Of a DNA stretch of 64,000 nt, positions 9,687 through 20,338 are shown one piece after another. The DNA comes from Thraustochytrium sp. TN22. Lineage: Eukaryota > Sar > Bigyra > Thraustochytrida > Thraustochytriidae. The notes under the pieces are model-generated. The model saw only the letters and a list, made by a program, of their open reading frames with translations, did no database searches and was not told the origin of the DNA. Made by a program: the position numbers and the translations under genes. The stretch is from positions 35,493 through 99,492 of the forward strand of contig JABLUY010000139.1 in NCBI GenBank assembly GCA_013306675.1, in the 5' to 3' direction. How positions within the stretch are numbered: position 1 is the stretch's first letter; each line of letters begins with the position of its first letter.

Positions 9687-10352
9687 CGTGCGCCTTGCTC
9701 AATCGGTCGCGCCGCCCAAGAGAACCTGGCTGGCGTGGCCTGATGGCTCGTTGCAGGTTTGCTTTTGATTGCTCAAGGGCCGCCGTCCGTGTTGGCTGGA
9801 ATCATCGGCTCCTCTTCGATGGTTGCCTGATCCATGAACCAACAGGCCCGAAGTCGATTCGGGCGGTTGCGTGGTCACCGCATCAGGTCACTGAAGCTCG
9901 CACCCGCTGTCCGAGCGACTCTCACGCCGGGCGGGCCACGGCCAACTCGCACGACGAGCGAACCATCATCGCAATGCGCCAACTTCGCCAAAAGAATCGC
10001 GATGAGTGATGTGTGATGCGGGGCGCGCGAGCTGAGCAAGTTGCTTGTTTTTTCCTTTATTCTGGGCGACTTTCGAGAAAAGGCGAAAAGGAGACAAAGA
10101 GAGAGCGTTGAGTGAGTGACTGGCTGCGCAGCGCAAGCCTCGAGCCGAGGTCTCCTCCGCCAATGCCTGCTGCAAGCTGCACAGCCTTGAGCCCTGGCAG
10201 GACTCGCAGTGGGCGTCGGCGTCCCGCGTCCCACTGCAAGCCCGGCGCCGCGTGGTCGTCCCAGGCGGCAGCTCCAAAGCCCTCTCTCTACCGCGCACGC
10301 AAGCACGCAAACACGCAACCAGCGCGAGCGCAGCCGCGGCGCGGCGGGGACG
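9687..10352. promoter_or_regulatory. Divergent intergenic region
   Basis: Separates a minus-strand gene starting at 9686 from a plus-strand gene starting at 10353, so both promoters are probably here. It is less GC-rich than its neighbours around 10030-10110 (T- and A-rich tracts). No motif recognised. Confidence 0.4.
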
Positions 10353-11741
10353 ATGGCGGCGCTGGAGGCGGCGCGGCGGCGCGAGGAGAAGGCAGAGGAC
10401 GCGCGCGACGCGGCGCTATACGTGCTATTTCAGTGGTACGCGGCGGGCGGGACGGCCGAGGCCGGGCTGGCGCGCGAGCGCGAGGAGATCAGGCTGACGG
10501 CCGTGGCGCGGCTGGCGCGCGAGCTGGGACTGACCACGGCGCCCGGCGCGGTGGCCGTGGCGCTCGCGCGCAGACCGCTGGCCGGGCGGCCGCCCGGCGT
10601 GACGGACTTTGGCGGCTTCGTGGCGGTGGTGGAGGAGCTTTCGCAGCCGGAGCCGCTGCAAGCCCTCGTGCAGCGCGTCAAGCGCGAGCACGCGCGGCTC
10701 TGGGAGGCCGCCATGCGCGCGTGGGCGGCGCGGCAGCCACGCACCGCGGTGGCGCGCGCCGAGGCGGCGCCGGCGCTCGTGACGGACCTCTTCGAGTACT
10801 ACAGCGGCGCGGGCCGCGAGGCGAACGTGGCGGCGGGGGTGGCGACGGGCCTGGACGCGACCATGTGCTTCGCGGACTTTCGACGGATGGCGCTCGAGTT
10901 CCAGCTGCACCCGCAGCTCTGCTCGCGGCGGGCACTGGCCAAATCCTTCCAGTCCGCGGCGATCCGCGAGGACTGCGTGGACATGGACGGCTTCGCCGCG
11001 GCGCTCGAAGCGCTCTCGCTGGCTGTCTTTGACCACCGCTACGTGGACGCGGCGCTGCGCGAGCACGCGCGCGAGCAGCTACTCGACCTCATGCGTGCCT
11101 GCAGGGACCGCCTGGCGGACATGATGCGCGAGCTGCGCCAGCGCCGCCGCCGCCACGCGACCACCAGCTTGGCCCGCCGCGGCTCGCGGGCCTCGTGGCC
11201 AGTGGCGCTCTCCGCGGCGCCCCGCGACGCGAGCATCAATCGGATCAGGCCGCACTCCGTGCGCAGCACCGGTAGCGGCCCTGGGTCTGCGCACCTTCGC
11301 TGGGCCTCGCTTTCACCCTTGTCCACCAACACCACAAGCGCGGGTGAAGCCGGCGCGTCGCTCGTCGACGAAGAGGAGCATGTCCTCCTCTACAAACACG
11401 AGCACGTCGATAAGTCCCTAGCTCAGGACTTTGAAACGCTGCTGACCGAGGAGGCAAGGGAACGATTCCACCGGCGCGAGCATGATGTTGCCCATGATGG
11501 CCACAAGCATGCCGCTGACGAGCACGAGGCTGCTGGTGCGCGTGCACGAGCTGACGCGTATGGCCAGTACGAAGGGCCCAAAGCCAGGGAGCACGTGCCC
11601 CTGGAAACGCCCGACGTGCCGCGGCCGCAAGAGTCGCCGACCCAAACAAAGCATCGAATCACAATCCACCCCGATGGAAGCATCGACGTCCTCCGTGTAT
11701 CCTTCACCGCATCGCCAGCAGCTTCTCCGCGAAAAAGATGA
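10353..11741 (+). CDS. EF-hand-like (degenerate) hypothetical protein
   Basis: 462 residues from the ATG at 10353; an open frame continues 48 codons upstream but is low complexity. The N-terminus is an Ala/Arg/Glu-rich helical region. The central part (about 150-260) has a pattern resembling two paired helix-loop-helix units (CFADFRRMALEFQLHP, CVDMDGFAAALEALSL) like those of EF-hand proteins, but the loops lack a full set of calcium ligands. Then comes a helix with an RQRRRRHATT basic run and a long hydrophilic C-terminus rich in His, Glu and Asp. The central organisation resembles that of the larger protein at 54159-56606. Function unknown. Confidence 0.7.
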   Translation: MAALEAARRREEKAEDARDAALYVLFQWYAAGGTAEAGLAREREEIRLTAVARLARELGLTTAPGAVAVALARRPLAGRPPGVTDFGGFVAVVEELSQPEPLQALVQRVKREHARLWEAAMRAWAARQPRTAVARAEAAPALVTDLFEYYSGAGREANVAAGVATGLDATMCFADFRRMALEFQLHPQLCSRRALAKSFQSAAIREDCVDMDGFAAALEALSLAVFDHRYVDAALREHAREQLLDLMRACRDRLADMMRELRQRRRRHATTSLARRGSRASWPVALSAAPRDASINRIRPHSVRSTGSGPGSAHLRWASLSPLSTNTTSAGEAGASLVDEEEHVLLYKHEHVDKSLAQDFETLLTEEARERFHRREHDVAHDGHKHAADEHEAAGARARADAYGQYEGPKAREHVPLETPDVPRPQESPTQTKHRITIHPDGSIDVLRVSFTASPAASPRKR

Positions 11742-11875
11742 GCGGAGCCGGAGAAAAGAGAGAGAAAAAAAGAAGAGAAAGAAACCAATCAACGTCCGCT
11801 AGCTAGCTGGTGTAGCAAGGCTCCAAGAGGGAGCGCAAAGCAGAAACAGAGCGAGCCTCTAGCTGGGCGGGCCGC

Positions 11876-12403
11876 TTAGGAGATCTGGCCGCAGTCGGAG
11901 ATCTCGACATCTTTGCTCGTGGCGCCCGAGCCGGAGCCGACGGCCTCCATCTGCTTGAGAATGTCATCGCCCGAGGTGAGCTTGCCGAAGACGACGTGCT
12001 TGCCGTCGAGCCACGGGGTGTCGGCGGTGCAGATGAAGAACTGCGAGCCGTTCGTGTTGGGGCCGGCGTTGGCCATGGAGAGGCAGCCGAAGCCGGTGTG
12101 CTTGCCGGCCTTGCCGGCGAAGGACTCGTCAGCGAACTTCTCGCCGTAGATGGACTCGCCGCCCGTGCCGTTGCCGCGGGTGAAGTCACCGCCCTGGCAC
12201 ATGAACTCCTTGATGATGCGGTGGAACTTGGAGCCCTTGTAGTGCAGGGGCTTGCCGGACTTGCCGGTGCCCTTCTCGCCGGTGCAGAGGGCACGGAAGT
12301 TCTCCGCGGTCTTGGGCACGGTGTCGGCGTACAGCTCGAACTCCAGCCGGCCGGCGGCGGCGCCGCCGATGGAGATGTCGAAGAAGACCTGGGGGTTGGA
12401 CAT
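11876..12403 (-). CDS. Cyclophilin A-type peptidyl-prolyl cis-trans isomerase
   Basis: 175-residue single-domain cyclophilin that catalyses cis-trans isomerisation of Xaa-Pro bonds and is the usual cyclosporin target. Almost every active-site signature is present: [20 protein letters not shown] (Arg62, Phe67, Gln70), [15 protein letters not shown] (about 110-124), and the Trp in the [10 protein letters not shown] segment. The seven-residue insertion GKSGKPL (about 47-53) marks it as a divergent-loop cyclophilin, the form common in plants and many protists. There is no targeting peptide, so it is cytosolic. The ATG at 12403 is chosen because the preceding in-frame sequence (open to 12706) is unrelated to cyclophilins and is probably 5' UTR. 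It converges on the EF-hand-like gene, with only about 130 bp between stops. Confidence 0.97.
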   Translation of the reverse strand: MSNPQVFFDISIGGAAAGRLEFELYADTVPKTAENFRALCTGEKGTGKSGKPLHYKGSKFHRIIKEFMCQGGDFTRGNGTGGESIYGEKFADESFAGKAGKHTGFGCLSMANAGPNTNGSQFFICTADTPWLDGKHVVFGKLTSGDDILKQMEAVGSGSGATSKDVEISDCGQIS

Positions 12404-14086
12404 TTTGCTAGTTGTTTGAAGGAGTTGGTCTGCGGTCGCGAGCGAGCTTGGGTTAGTCCAGTCAGCTCCCTCCTTCGAGAACGATCGAGGGGCGCTCCGG
12501 CACCAACGGTGGATATTCTGAGGATGCCTCGCGCCACAATGCCGTACCCGCTGTGCCAGGACCCTCGCGGGGGCGGCGGGCGTTCCGGGGAGACAGGCGG
12601 CGGGCGCGGCGGAGCGGCGGCGCTGCGGAGCGAGCTTCGCGCGCGGGTGCGTGTGCTTCGCGCGCCGCTCGACACAAGTCCAACGTACGGTGTTCTGAAG
12701 AGTCACTCAATTCGGGTCTGCCCGCCAGAGCGTCCAAGATCGAGCGTCAACGAAGCCGGCGCAACTGGTTCTTCCGGCTCTGCCCACAGCGTTCGCGGCG
12801 CCCGCCCTTTCCCCCTTCCGCCCACGCTGCGCCATCCCCCCCGCGCAAGCGCCGATCGGGCCTGCAGTCGCCTGCAGTCGCCCGCAGCGCGGGAAACGGC
12901 CGCGTGTGGGCCCGCACCCGGATCCCCCGCGGCGACGCAGGTTCCCCCGGCCACCGCAGCCCCCCGCCCGCAGCGCCCGCCCCTGCCCCGCAGCGCCGCG
13001 CGCCGGCGCCACGCCGGGCGCGGCGCGGCGGCCGGCCAGCCGTCCGTTCCGCCGCCGCCGCCGGCCAGCCTCCCGCGGCGCGCGGCCCGCCGCCGGCGGC
13101 TCGGCTCCGGCCGCGCTCGCTCTGCCAGTGCGCGCGCGGCCGCCAGCCAGTGGCAGCGCTGCCAGGCGGCGGGGCGGGCCGGCCTGGGCCCAGCTTGAAC
13201 TCGAAGCTGGCGGCGGTTGGGATCGGGATCATGGATGATCACGAAGCGGAGCAGCCTGGCTGAGCGCAGCGGCATGATGAGCGTGCCATGATCAGCAGAT
13301 CATGATCAGGATCGAGATTCCAATCATTCGTTCCACCGCCGGGCTGCGGCTCATGGTCAACGCCGGCGGCTCGGCTGCCTGTCATGATCACGCTGCCGGC
13401 GCTGCGCTGGCGGCTGGTTGGCTGGCGCAGCACGGGCCGGCCAGGCAGGCTGGCTGACTGACGGCGAGGGCGGCACTGCCAGTGGCGCTGGCACAGTCTG
13501 GCACTGCCACTCGCAGCGCCGCGGGGCGCGGTCGAGGGCGAGCGAGCGCGCGGGCCCGGCAGGGAGGGGCCCGGCGCGGTCGGCGACAGGTCGCCGCCGC
13601 GCCGCGCCGCGCCGCACCGCGCGGGCCGAGAGTCAGACTGGGCTGGGCTGGCGCGGATACGGCCCGACGGCGAACCCGACCGCGCGGATCCGTGGGGACA
13701 CTGGGGAGCCGGGCCCAGCGGCGGCGCTTGCAGTGGGGTCAGAACCTCAGCTCAGATGCGCGCGAGCTCTGCGGAGCGCTGCGCAGGCGCGAGCAGGCGG
13801 CGCTGGTTGCGGTCGCATCGCAGGCGAGATCTCGAGGACGGATCCTCGAGGGGTAGAGCGCGGACGAGGCGGGATGGGCCTGTGGCATGAGCAGGTGCCA
13901 GGCAGCTGTTGCGGCATGTGCGGGTTCTTGTCTTGTCTTGTCTTGCGCAGCGCTCGTGCGTGTTGCGCGGCGCATTGCGCTGCATTGCATTGCATGGCAG
14001 CACGCTCGCGCCGCACGCACGGGAAAAGAAGAGTACAGGTGACGTATTGCAGTTATGGTTCAAGCTCCAGAGCTGGACTTGCTGCG
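12404..14086. other. Long GC-rich intergenic region
   Basis: About 1.7 kb between the cyclophilin start and the stop of the first glycosyltransferase gene. It contains many overlapping open frames on both strands with Ala/Arg/Pro-only composition, which look like GC artefacts. A cluster of ATGATC/GATCATG palindromes lies at 13228-13395. No gene recognised. Confidence 0.5.
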
Positions 14087-15201
14087 TCAGTCGTGGCCCA
14101 GGAGTTTTTCAGGCCCTGGGTCGGGCGGGTAGTAGACGCCGCGCTGGTTGTCCCAGGGCTTGAAGAGCTTGGTGATGGTCTTGGACCAGCGCTCGTAGGA
14201 AAACTGGCTTCGGTTGAGACTGGGATGAAAGACGGAGAGGTCGGCGCGGGACCAGTGGGGCGGCGCCTGGTCGCCCTCGGGGCGGTCCGCGGTTTTGAAG
14301 ATGTCGTCCTTGATGGGGCCGTAGTTATTGCGGATGCGATTGCCAAAGCTCTGCGTCATGTAAAGCACGAGCTTATCTGAGTAGTTGGCGGAGACGGGCC
14401 AGTAGTCGATGGCGCCGAGGAAGGCCTGCTGCAGCGCGGGCGGCCCAGAGATGTACTTCTTCTGATTGAACTCGCGTTTGCCCCAATCGTCGATGCCGTG
14501 CATGGTCTTGAGCAGGTTGATGAAGGATTCCCTGGCAGCCCTGGCCATGACGAAATGGCCCGGCCGGTACATGAGCGCCCACTGCGAGAAGATACCATCG
14601 GACATGATGGTTGCCACGGCGTCGACGTCAAGCGGGATGACCTCGCGCAGCGGCGTGACGGCGCGTGCGTCCATGTCCAAGTAGACGCCGCCGTACTTGA
14701 CAATGATGAGATAGCGCCACAGGTCGGCACGGATGGCGCCTGTAGCCACCGCGTCCCAGAGCGGCACGAGCGGGCGGAACTCGGAGCGAAGCATGAACTC
14801 GCGTGCGTCCTCGTCGTCGAAGACGTAGACGTCCCACTCGGGGTTCATTTGCAGCAGCTGGTAGATCTCCTCGCAGTGTCGCGGTCCCACGCGCCGCGAC
14901 TTGGCTGTGAAGATGATGCGCCGCGGGATGAGCGCCTGCGGCCGCGGTACGACGGCGCGCAACAGAAACGGCAGCTCTGTGTCGCCATTCTTGGCGCACA
15001 CGATGCGGTCCTTGGGTGCCATCACGTGCGGTAGCGCCTCCACTGGGCTGAATCGAAAGCCCATCTCCACCGCGGCTGCTACGCCGCTATTGCTGCTGCC
15101 GGCGTGAGCCACAACTTCGACGCCAGACTCTGACGAGGCATCAAGTGACGCGACGGGGACCTGCTGGACCGCTGTATTCATGTCTTTGATTGTGTCCATC
15201 A

Positions 15202-15232
<31 letters not shown>

Positions 15233-17404
15233 AAGCTTTTGCTGCAGAAGCTCTTGCTGCTGGGCGTTCACAGAGAGGAGCGCCTCGGGTCCTATTGGTG
15301 CTGACGCGCGGGCGACGCGCGCCTGGCCTTCCCACTCTGCAAAGGCGGCGTCGATTAGTTCCATCCACGCCGTTCCGCGAAATGCCACACGATCGACGCC
15401 CTGCTTGATGACGGCGCTGTCGCGCCCACCAAACAAGCCTGGCCGCGCAGGGTCTTTGAGGCCGTTTTGCAGGCGTTCGCCAAAGGTCGGTGTCGTGTAC
15501 AGGAGCAAGGTGCCCGGGCTTCTCGCATTCGCGTGAGCGCCGCGCAACGAAGTGCTTCTAAAGGCGGCAGAGAGCGCTGGCGGCCCAGAGATCCACTTCT
15601 TCTCCAGCTTGACGGCGGCTGGGTCGCCCTGGAGGACTTTGAGCATGTTCGTAAACGCGTGTCGGGCGGCCTTGGCCATGACGGCGTGTCCTGGGCGGTA
15701 CATGAGTGCCCACTGCGAGAGGATACCGTCCGGCATCACCGAGGAGACGGCACCTACATCGAGAGGCACGACCTCGCGCAGCGGTGCGTTGACGACAGCG
15801 TCTTCATCCAAGAAGACGCCGCCATACAGGAGGACCACCACATAGCGCCAGATGCCGGTGCGGACGGCAGTGTTCGCGATGGCGTCATAGATCGGCGCAA
15901 GATCTAGGAAGCTCGTGCGCAACAGGAGCTCGCGCGCGTCGTGATCGTCAAAGAGGTAAAAGTCCCACTCCGGGTTGGTCTGCAAGAGGTCTCGCAGCTT
16001 GTGGCACAGGTGCGGCGATACACTACGCGAGCTGGTCGTCATGAAGATGCGGCGCGGGATGGACGCGTCCGGCTTCATCAGCACTGCGGGCGAGAAAAAG
16101 GGAAGCTCCGTCTTGCCGTCCAACTCGCAGGTGATCCGGTCCACCCGTGCGACCATCGTTGCGGGCTTCTCCAGTGGCATTAGCCTGCGGCCGAGGCGCA
16201 CTGCCTCCATCCATGACTCGCGTGAGAAGGTAGCGCTCCTCTGGCCTTTCGATAAGACGGTCCAACCATCCACACGGTCTTCCGGGCCCGGCTTCGCCGG
16301 GTAGGCTACCCCATGCTGCGCATCCCAGCGCGCGAAGCTGGCTCGAATCTTACGCTGCCACGTCGAGAGCGGGAAGCGTGCGCGGTCCAAGTCGGCGTTG
16401 AAGATGGAGGAGGAGGAGGAGGAGGAGGCGTGTTCCGTGGCACCACGGGCCTCTGCTGCTGAAGGACGACCCAGGCGGCCACTAAAGTTCTCGTTCAGGT
16501 GCAAGAGGACCTTGTCAGTGACGTTGACTCTGATCATGGACGCCTTCTCGGGAAGCAGATGCGTGGGCAGCGCCTCGTCAAATGCCGCGTCCAAGGCCTT
16601 GGCACCCGAGATGTGACTCTCCGGCCCCGTCTCGAAGCTCCCCCAGCCGTCTCTCTTGTGCATGACGCTAAGCACATGAAGGAGCGCGTTTCTGGCGGCT
16701 CGTGCCATGAGATAGTGCCCCGGCCGGTATATGAGTGCCCAGTCCGCGAGGATCCCGTCTGACGTGACCGAGGAGACCGCGTCCACGTCGACCGGGACGA
16801 TCTCGCGTAGCGGACCGCTGGCCCGCACGTCGATGTTGAAGAACACCCCGCCGTACACGAGCATCGTGATATAGCTTAGAATGCGTGTGCGCACGGCATT
16901 AGGAGCAAGCGTGGCCCAGAGCGGGACCAGCGACGCGAGCTCCTCGTCAGCCTGCAAGAGGACGTCCGCATCATTCTGCTCGTCCAAGACGTAGACATCC
17001 CACTCCGGGTTCTCCTGCGCAAAGTGGCGCACCTGCTGGCAGAGCTTGGCGTCCACATGGCGCGACTTGGCCGCGAGGAACACGCGGCGCGGGATGAGCG
17101 CCTCCGGCTCGGGCAGGGTCGCTGGCAAAAGGAAGGGCAGGTGTGTGAGGCCCTCCCGCGCGCACGCGAGCCGGGGCCGCGCGCCGTTCTTGCCTGGCCC
17201 AGGAGCCTGAGCCCTCCAGAGTCGCACGCTCGCAATTTCGTCCGGCATGCCGAAGTTCTTGTCCGCGACAACACGGTGCAAGGGCTCGCTGGAAATGAAC
17301 ACGAAGGTCAAGCTAGCCACGATGAGCCCGGCCAGCAGCACAAGGAGGCCTGTCGGACGCGGCGCAGTCGCCGCGCCGCGCCGCCCGCCGCCTGCCGGGG
17401 CCAT
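14087..17404 (-). CDS. Three-domain GT32-like glycosyltransferase, type II membrane protein
   Basis: 1105 residues. A short basic N-terminus is followed by a signal anchor (about 19-38), as in Golgi type II enzymes. Three successive glycosyltransferase domains of the DxD sugar-binding type (GT32, Och1/Sur1/alpha-1,4-GalT-like) follow: D1 about 80-375, D2 about 425-700, D3 about 800-1100. Each repeats the pattern IPRR(V/I)F, NPEWD, YGGV(F/Y), WAL(M/I)YRPGH and SG(A/P). D2 has DED (533-535) and D3 has DMD (910-912), but D1 has NID (190-192), so its metal/nucleotide-sugar site is probably impaired. A polyglutamine linker (about 716-735) separates D2 and D3, and a poly-Ser run lies near residue 330. 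The donor sugar and acceptor are unknown. It is the first of four neighbouring genes of this family. Confidence 0.9.
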
Positions 17405-17838
17405 GCTCTCGAGCGACGGCGCGTGCGCGCGCGCGCGCCCGCCCGGCCCCTTGCCACTGCGGCAAAGGATTTTGCGGCTGGCAGTTGCGGCTGGCACTTG
17501 AAGTGAGTTCCGAGTCCAGTCGCCCGCGCGCTACTACTGCGGGATCATGGCCGAGCTTGGCAGCCAGGATGCACTGCACTGCAGCCAGGTCCCGGGGATG
17601 GTCTCCATCTTGCGCTGTAAAGAACCAAGCTTAGTTAGCTGATTCAGCTTGCTAGGAGCTAGCTCAGAGCCAGTGGGCCTGCGGCGCATGGCAGCTTCTT
17701 GGTGGAGCAGCGACCTCAAGATTTGCTGCGCAGGAGGCGACATTCGTTTCGAGGCAAAGCACATGTCGACGCTCGTCCCTCACGACATGGTAGCCCTAGG
17801 CTAGTTCGAAGATTCACTGGTGGTGATCAGTCAAGTTA
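17405..17838. other. Intergenic region between glycosyltransferase genes 1 and 2
   Basis: About 430 bp, the promoter side of the three-domain gene. It contains a CGCG-rich stretch (17425-17450). No gene or transposon seen. Confidence 0.4.
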
Positions 17839-20193
17839 TCAATTAAAGAGCATACCACCCTCCCTACCGTGGTCGTGCCACGGCGCGAAGAGTTCCTCAG
17901 GGCGGGGTGGGATGGGGATGTAGACGCCGCGCTGCACGTCCCAAGGCGCGAAGACGGCATCGATTCTACGTGTCCACTCTGCACTGTCAAAGGCCGTGCG
18001 GTCGACGCCCGGCTTGACGACGGAAACGGAGGCGTTGCGCCAGTGCGGGCCGGCACGCGATGGATCGCTGTGCGCCTCCTTCGCGATGGGTCCGAACCCG
18101 TTACGCAGCCGACGGCCGAAGCTGATAGTTGTGTACAGGACGACGTGCTCCGTACGATTCGCCTGTACCGGGCTGCCACGCAGAAATGTGCTTTTGAAGG
18201 CAGCTGACATCGCGGGCGGGCCAGAAATCCACTTCTTCTCAGCGTACTCAAAGCGAGACATGGTCTTGTCGCCGTTGAGAATTTTGAGCATGTTGAGGAA
18301 AGCATGCCGGGCGGCCCTGGCCAAAATAAAGTGGCCCGGTCGATACATGAGCGCCCACTGTGCGAGGATGCCGTCCGGCATGATGCTGGAAACGACACTC
18401 TCGTCAAGTGGAATGATCTCGCGCAGTGGGACGAGAGCATGAACGTCCGTGTCCAGGTACACGCCCCCGTAGAGGAGGACCGCCAGGTAGCGCCAAATGT
18501 CGGCGCGGATGGCGCCCGTCGCCACCGTATCAAAAAGCGGCACGAGATCACGAAAGGCGGTGCGTAGCAGGAGCTCACGTGCGCTGGCGTCGTCAAAGAG
18601 GTAAAAGTCCCACTCCGGATTCGCTCGGAGGAAGCCGTGCAGCTCCTTGCAGAGCACGGGGCCCACGCTGCGCGTTTTAGCCGTCATGAAGATGCGCCGC
18701 GGGATGAGCGCATCTGGTTTCGGCGCGACGGCAGGTGTGAAAAATGGCAGCTCCGTGTGGACCTTCTTCAAGCACGTGATGCGGTCTTGACTCGCCGTCA
18801 GCACCGCTGGCTTTTCGTGGGGCACGAGCCGCCAACCCCGTGGCGCTGGCGGGTCCCGTGCGGCAACAGGTAGGCTGTCCTTGGGCGGCGAAGTCGCGTT
18901 CAAGAGTAGCAGCACCTCCGGGCCCGGAATGACCGGGTAGAAGACGTCGAGCTGCGCATCCCAGCGCTTGAAGACCGCCCGGATCTTGCGCAGCGTAGCG
19001 GAATAGGGAAAACCCTCTTTGCTCGCCTCGGGTCGGAGGATGTTGGAGCCTGCAGAGCCGGATGCTTTCCTGGTCCTGATTCCGCCACGGACGACACGCT
19101 CGCCGAAGTCATCACTCAGGTGCAGGAGAATCTTGTCCGTCGCGTTGACCCTCACCATGGCATGCCGGGGCGGAAACAGGTACGTGGTCAAGGCCCACTC
19201 GAAGGCGGTGTGCAGTGCCTCAGCGCCAGAGATCTTGGTCTCCGGCCCACTTGCGTACTTGCCCCAGCCCTCAATGTCGTACATGATCCAGAGTACGTGC
19301 AGGAAGGCATCTCTCGCTGCTCTGGCCATGAGAAAGTGGCCGGGCCGGTACATGAGTGCCCACTCTGCGAGGAGGCCCTCCGGGCCGACCGCCGAGACCG
19401 CATCCACGTCGACCGGGATCATCTCTCGCAGAGGCGTGAGGACTTGCGCGTCCAAATCAAGCAAGACACCGCCATAGACGAGCACCAATACGTAGCGCAG
19501 AATTTGCCTGCGCACGGCGTCATGGGCGAGCGCATCAAAGAGCGGGACGACCCCCGCGATATTGTGGTCAGCTCGTAGCAGGACCTCTCGCGCGTCGTGG
19601 TCAGTGACGACGTACACGTCCCACTCAGGATTGGCGTCCACGAAGGCGCCAAGCTCGCGGCAGCGTGCTGCGTTCACGCGGCGCGACTTGCCCGCCATGA
19701 GAAAGACGCGGCGTGGGATGAGGGCTTCTGGCTTGGACTCGACGGCGGCCATGAAGAGAGCAAGCTCCGTGTCGTCCTGCGCTGCACATTTGAGCCTGGA
19801 GAACTGTGACGGGAGAAGGTCTTGTCGAGGTCGTGCGGTTGCTTGCACACGTACGGATGGCGGCGTGGAGATCGTTGTCGGCGTGACCCCCGGGAAGGTT
19901 GCTGTTGGCGTGGCCCGCGTGGGGGTCGCGTGTGGCGCGACCGCCGTGGACATCGCGGGTGGCACGAGCATCGTCTCCAGCTTCTCCGTAGTGCCCACGA
20001 GCTCATAGGGCCCAGCGACCGCTTCCTCGCTCACTCGTGGCTGGAGCATGAACGGCACGAGCGAGACGGCCAAGCAGAACGCGATGCAGAGCGCCTGCGC
20101 CACCTGCTTGGCGCACCGCAGGGGTACTCGCCATGCCCCTCGGTGATGCCCACGGCCAGCTCCCAGGCCGCGCGCGCGAGTCCGCTTCGGCAT
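17839..20193 (-). CDS. Two-domain GT32-like glycosyltransferase, type II membrane protein
   Basis: 784 residues from the ATG at 20193. A basic N-terminus (PKRTRARG) precedes a signal anchor (about 31-50), then a Thr/Pro-rich stem (about 68-125) suited to O-glycosylation. Two glycosyltransferase domains follow: D1 (about 135-425) with intact DLD (246-248) and the RVNATDKILLH motif of the A subtype, and D2 (about 470-770) with DTD (581-583), the B subtype. Both carry IPRR, NPEWD and YRPGH. Asn-X-Thr/Ser sites and luminal cysteines are consistent with Golgi residence. The 5' end sits inside an 86-bp tandem duplication (see repeat at 20167), which makes the exact start uncertain; the open frame continues upstream to 20376 without an ATG. 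Confidence 0.9.
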   Translation of the reverse strand: MPKRTRARGLGAGRGHHRGAWRVPLRCAKQVAQALCIAFCLAVSLVPFMLQPRVSEEAVAGPYELVGTTEKLETMLVPPAMSTAVAPHATPTRATPTATFPGVTPTTISTPPSVRVQATARPRQDLLPSQFSRLKCAAQDDTELALFMAAVESKPEALIPRRVFLMAGKSRRVNAARCRELGAFVDANPEWDVYVVTDHDAREVLLRADHNIAGVVPLFDALAHDAVRRQILRYVLVLVYGGVLLDLDAQVLTPLREMIPVDVDAVSAVGPEGLLAEWALMYRPGHFLMARAARDAFLHVLWIMYDIEGWGKYASGPETKISGAEALHTAFEWALTTYLFPPRHAMVRVNATDKILLHLSDDFGERVVRGGIRTRKASGSAGSNILRPEASKEGFPYSATLRKIRAVFKRWDAQLDVFYPVIPGPEVLLLLNATSPPKDSLPVAARDPPAPRGWRLVPHEKPAVLTASQDRITCLKKVHTELPFFTPAVAPKPDALIPRRIFMTAKTRSVGPVLCKELHGFLRANPEWDFYLFDDASARELLLRTAFRDLVPLFDTVATGAIRADIWRYLAVLLYGGVYLDTDVHALVPLREIIPLDESVVSSIMPDGILAQWALMYRPGHFILARAARHAFLNMLKILNGDKTMSRFEYAEKKWISGPPAMSAAFKSTFLRGSPVQANRTEHVVLYTTISFGRRLRNGFGPIAKEAHSDPSRAGPHWRNASVSVVKPGVDRTAFDSAEWTRRIDAVFAPWDVQRGVYIPIPPRPEELFAPWHDHGREGGMLFN

Positions 20194-20338
20194 GCATGCA
20201 CGAGCTCCCGCGGCGCGCGGCGCTGCGCCTGCCGCAGCAACTTCTGCGCGAGGCCGCGCGCGCGAGTTCGCTTCGGCTTGCACGAGCTCGCGCGGCGAGC
20301 AGCGCTGCGCCTGCCGTGGTAGCAACTCCGAGTCTGCA
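20167..20338. repeat. 86-bp imperfect tandem duplication at the 5' end of glycosyltransferase gene 2
   Basis: A segment beginning CCGCGCGCGCGAGTCCGC at about 20167 recurs at about 20253 with scattered substitutions and small indels. The ATG used for the gene (20193) lies in the inner copy; the outer copy has TTGCACG where the inner has CATGCATGCACG. Confidence 0.8.

Noticed and set aside
12404-14086. Several 200-400 codon open frames on both strands
   Set aside because: Ala/Arg/Pro/Gly-only translations in mutually overlapping frames are expected from very GC-rich DNA lacking stop codons.
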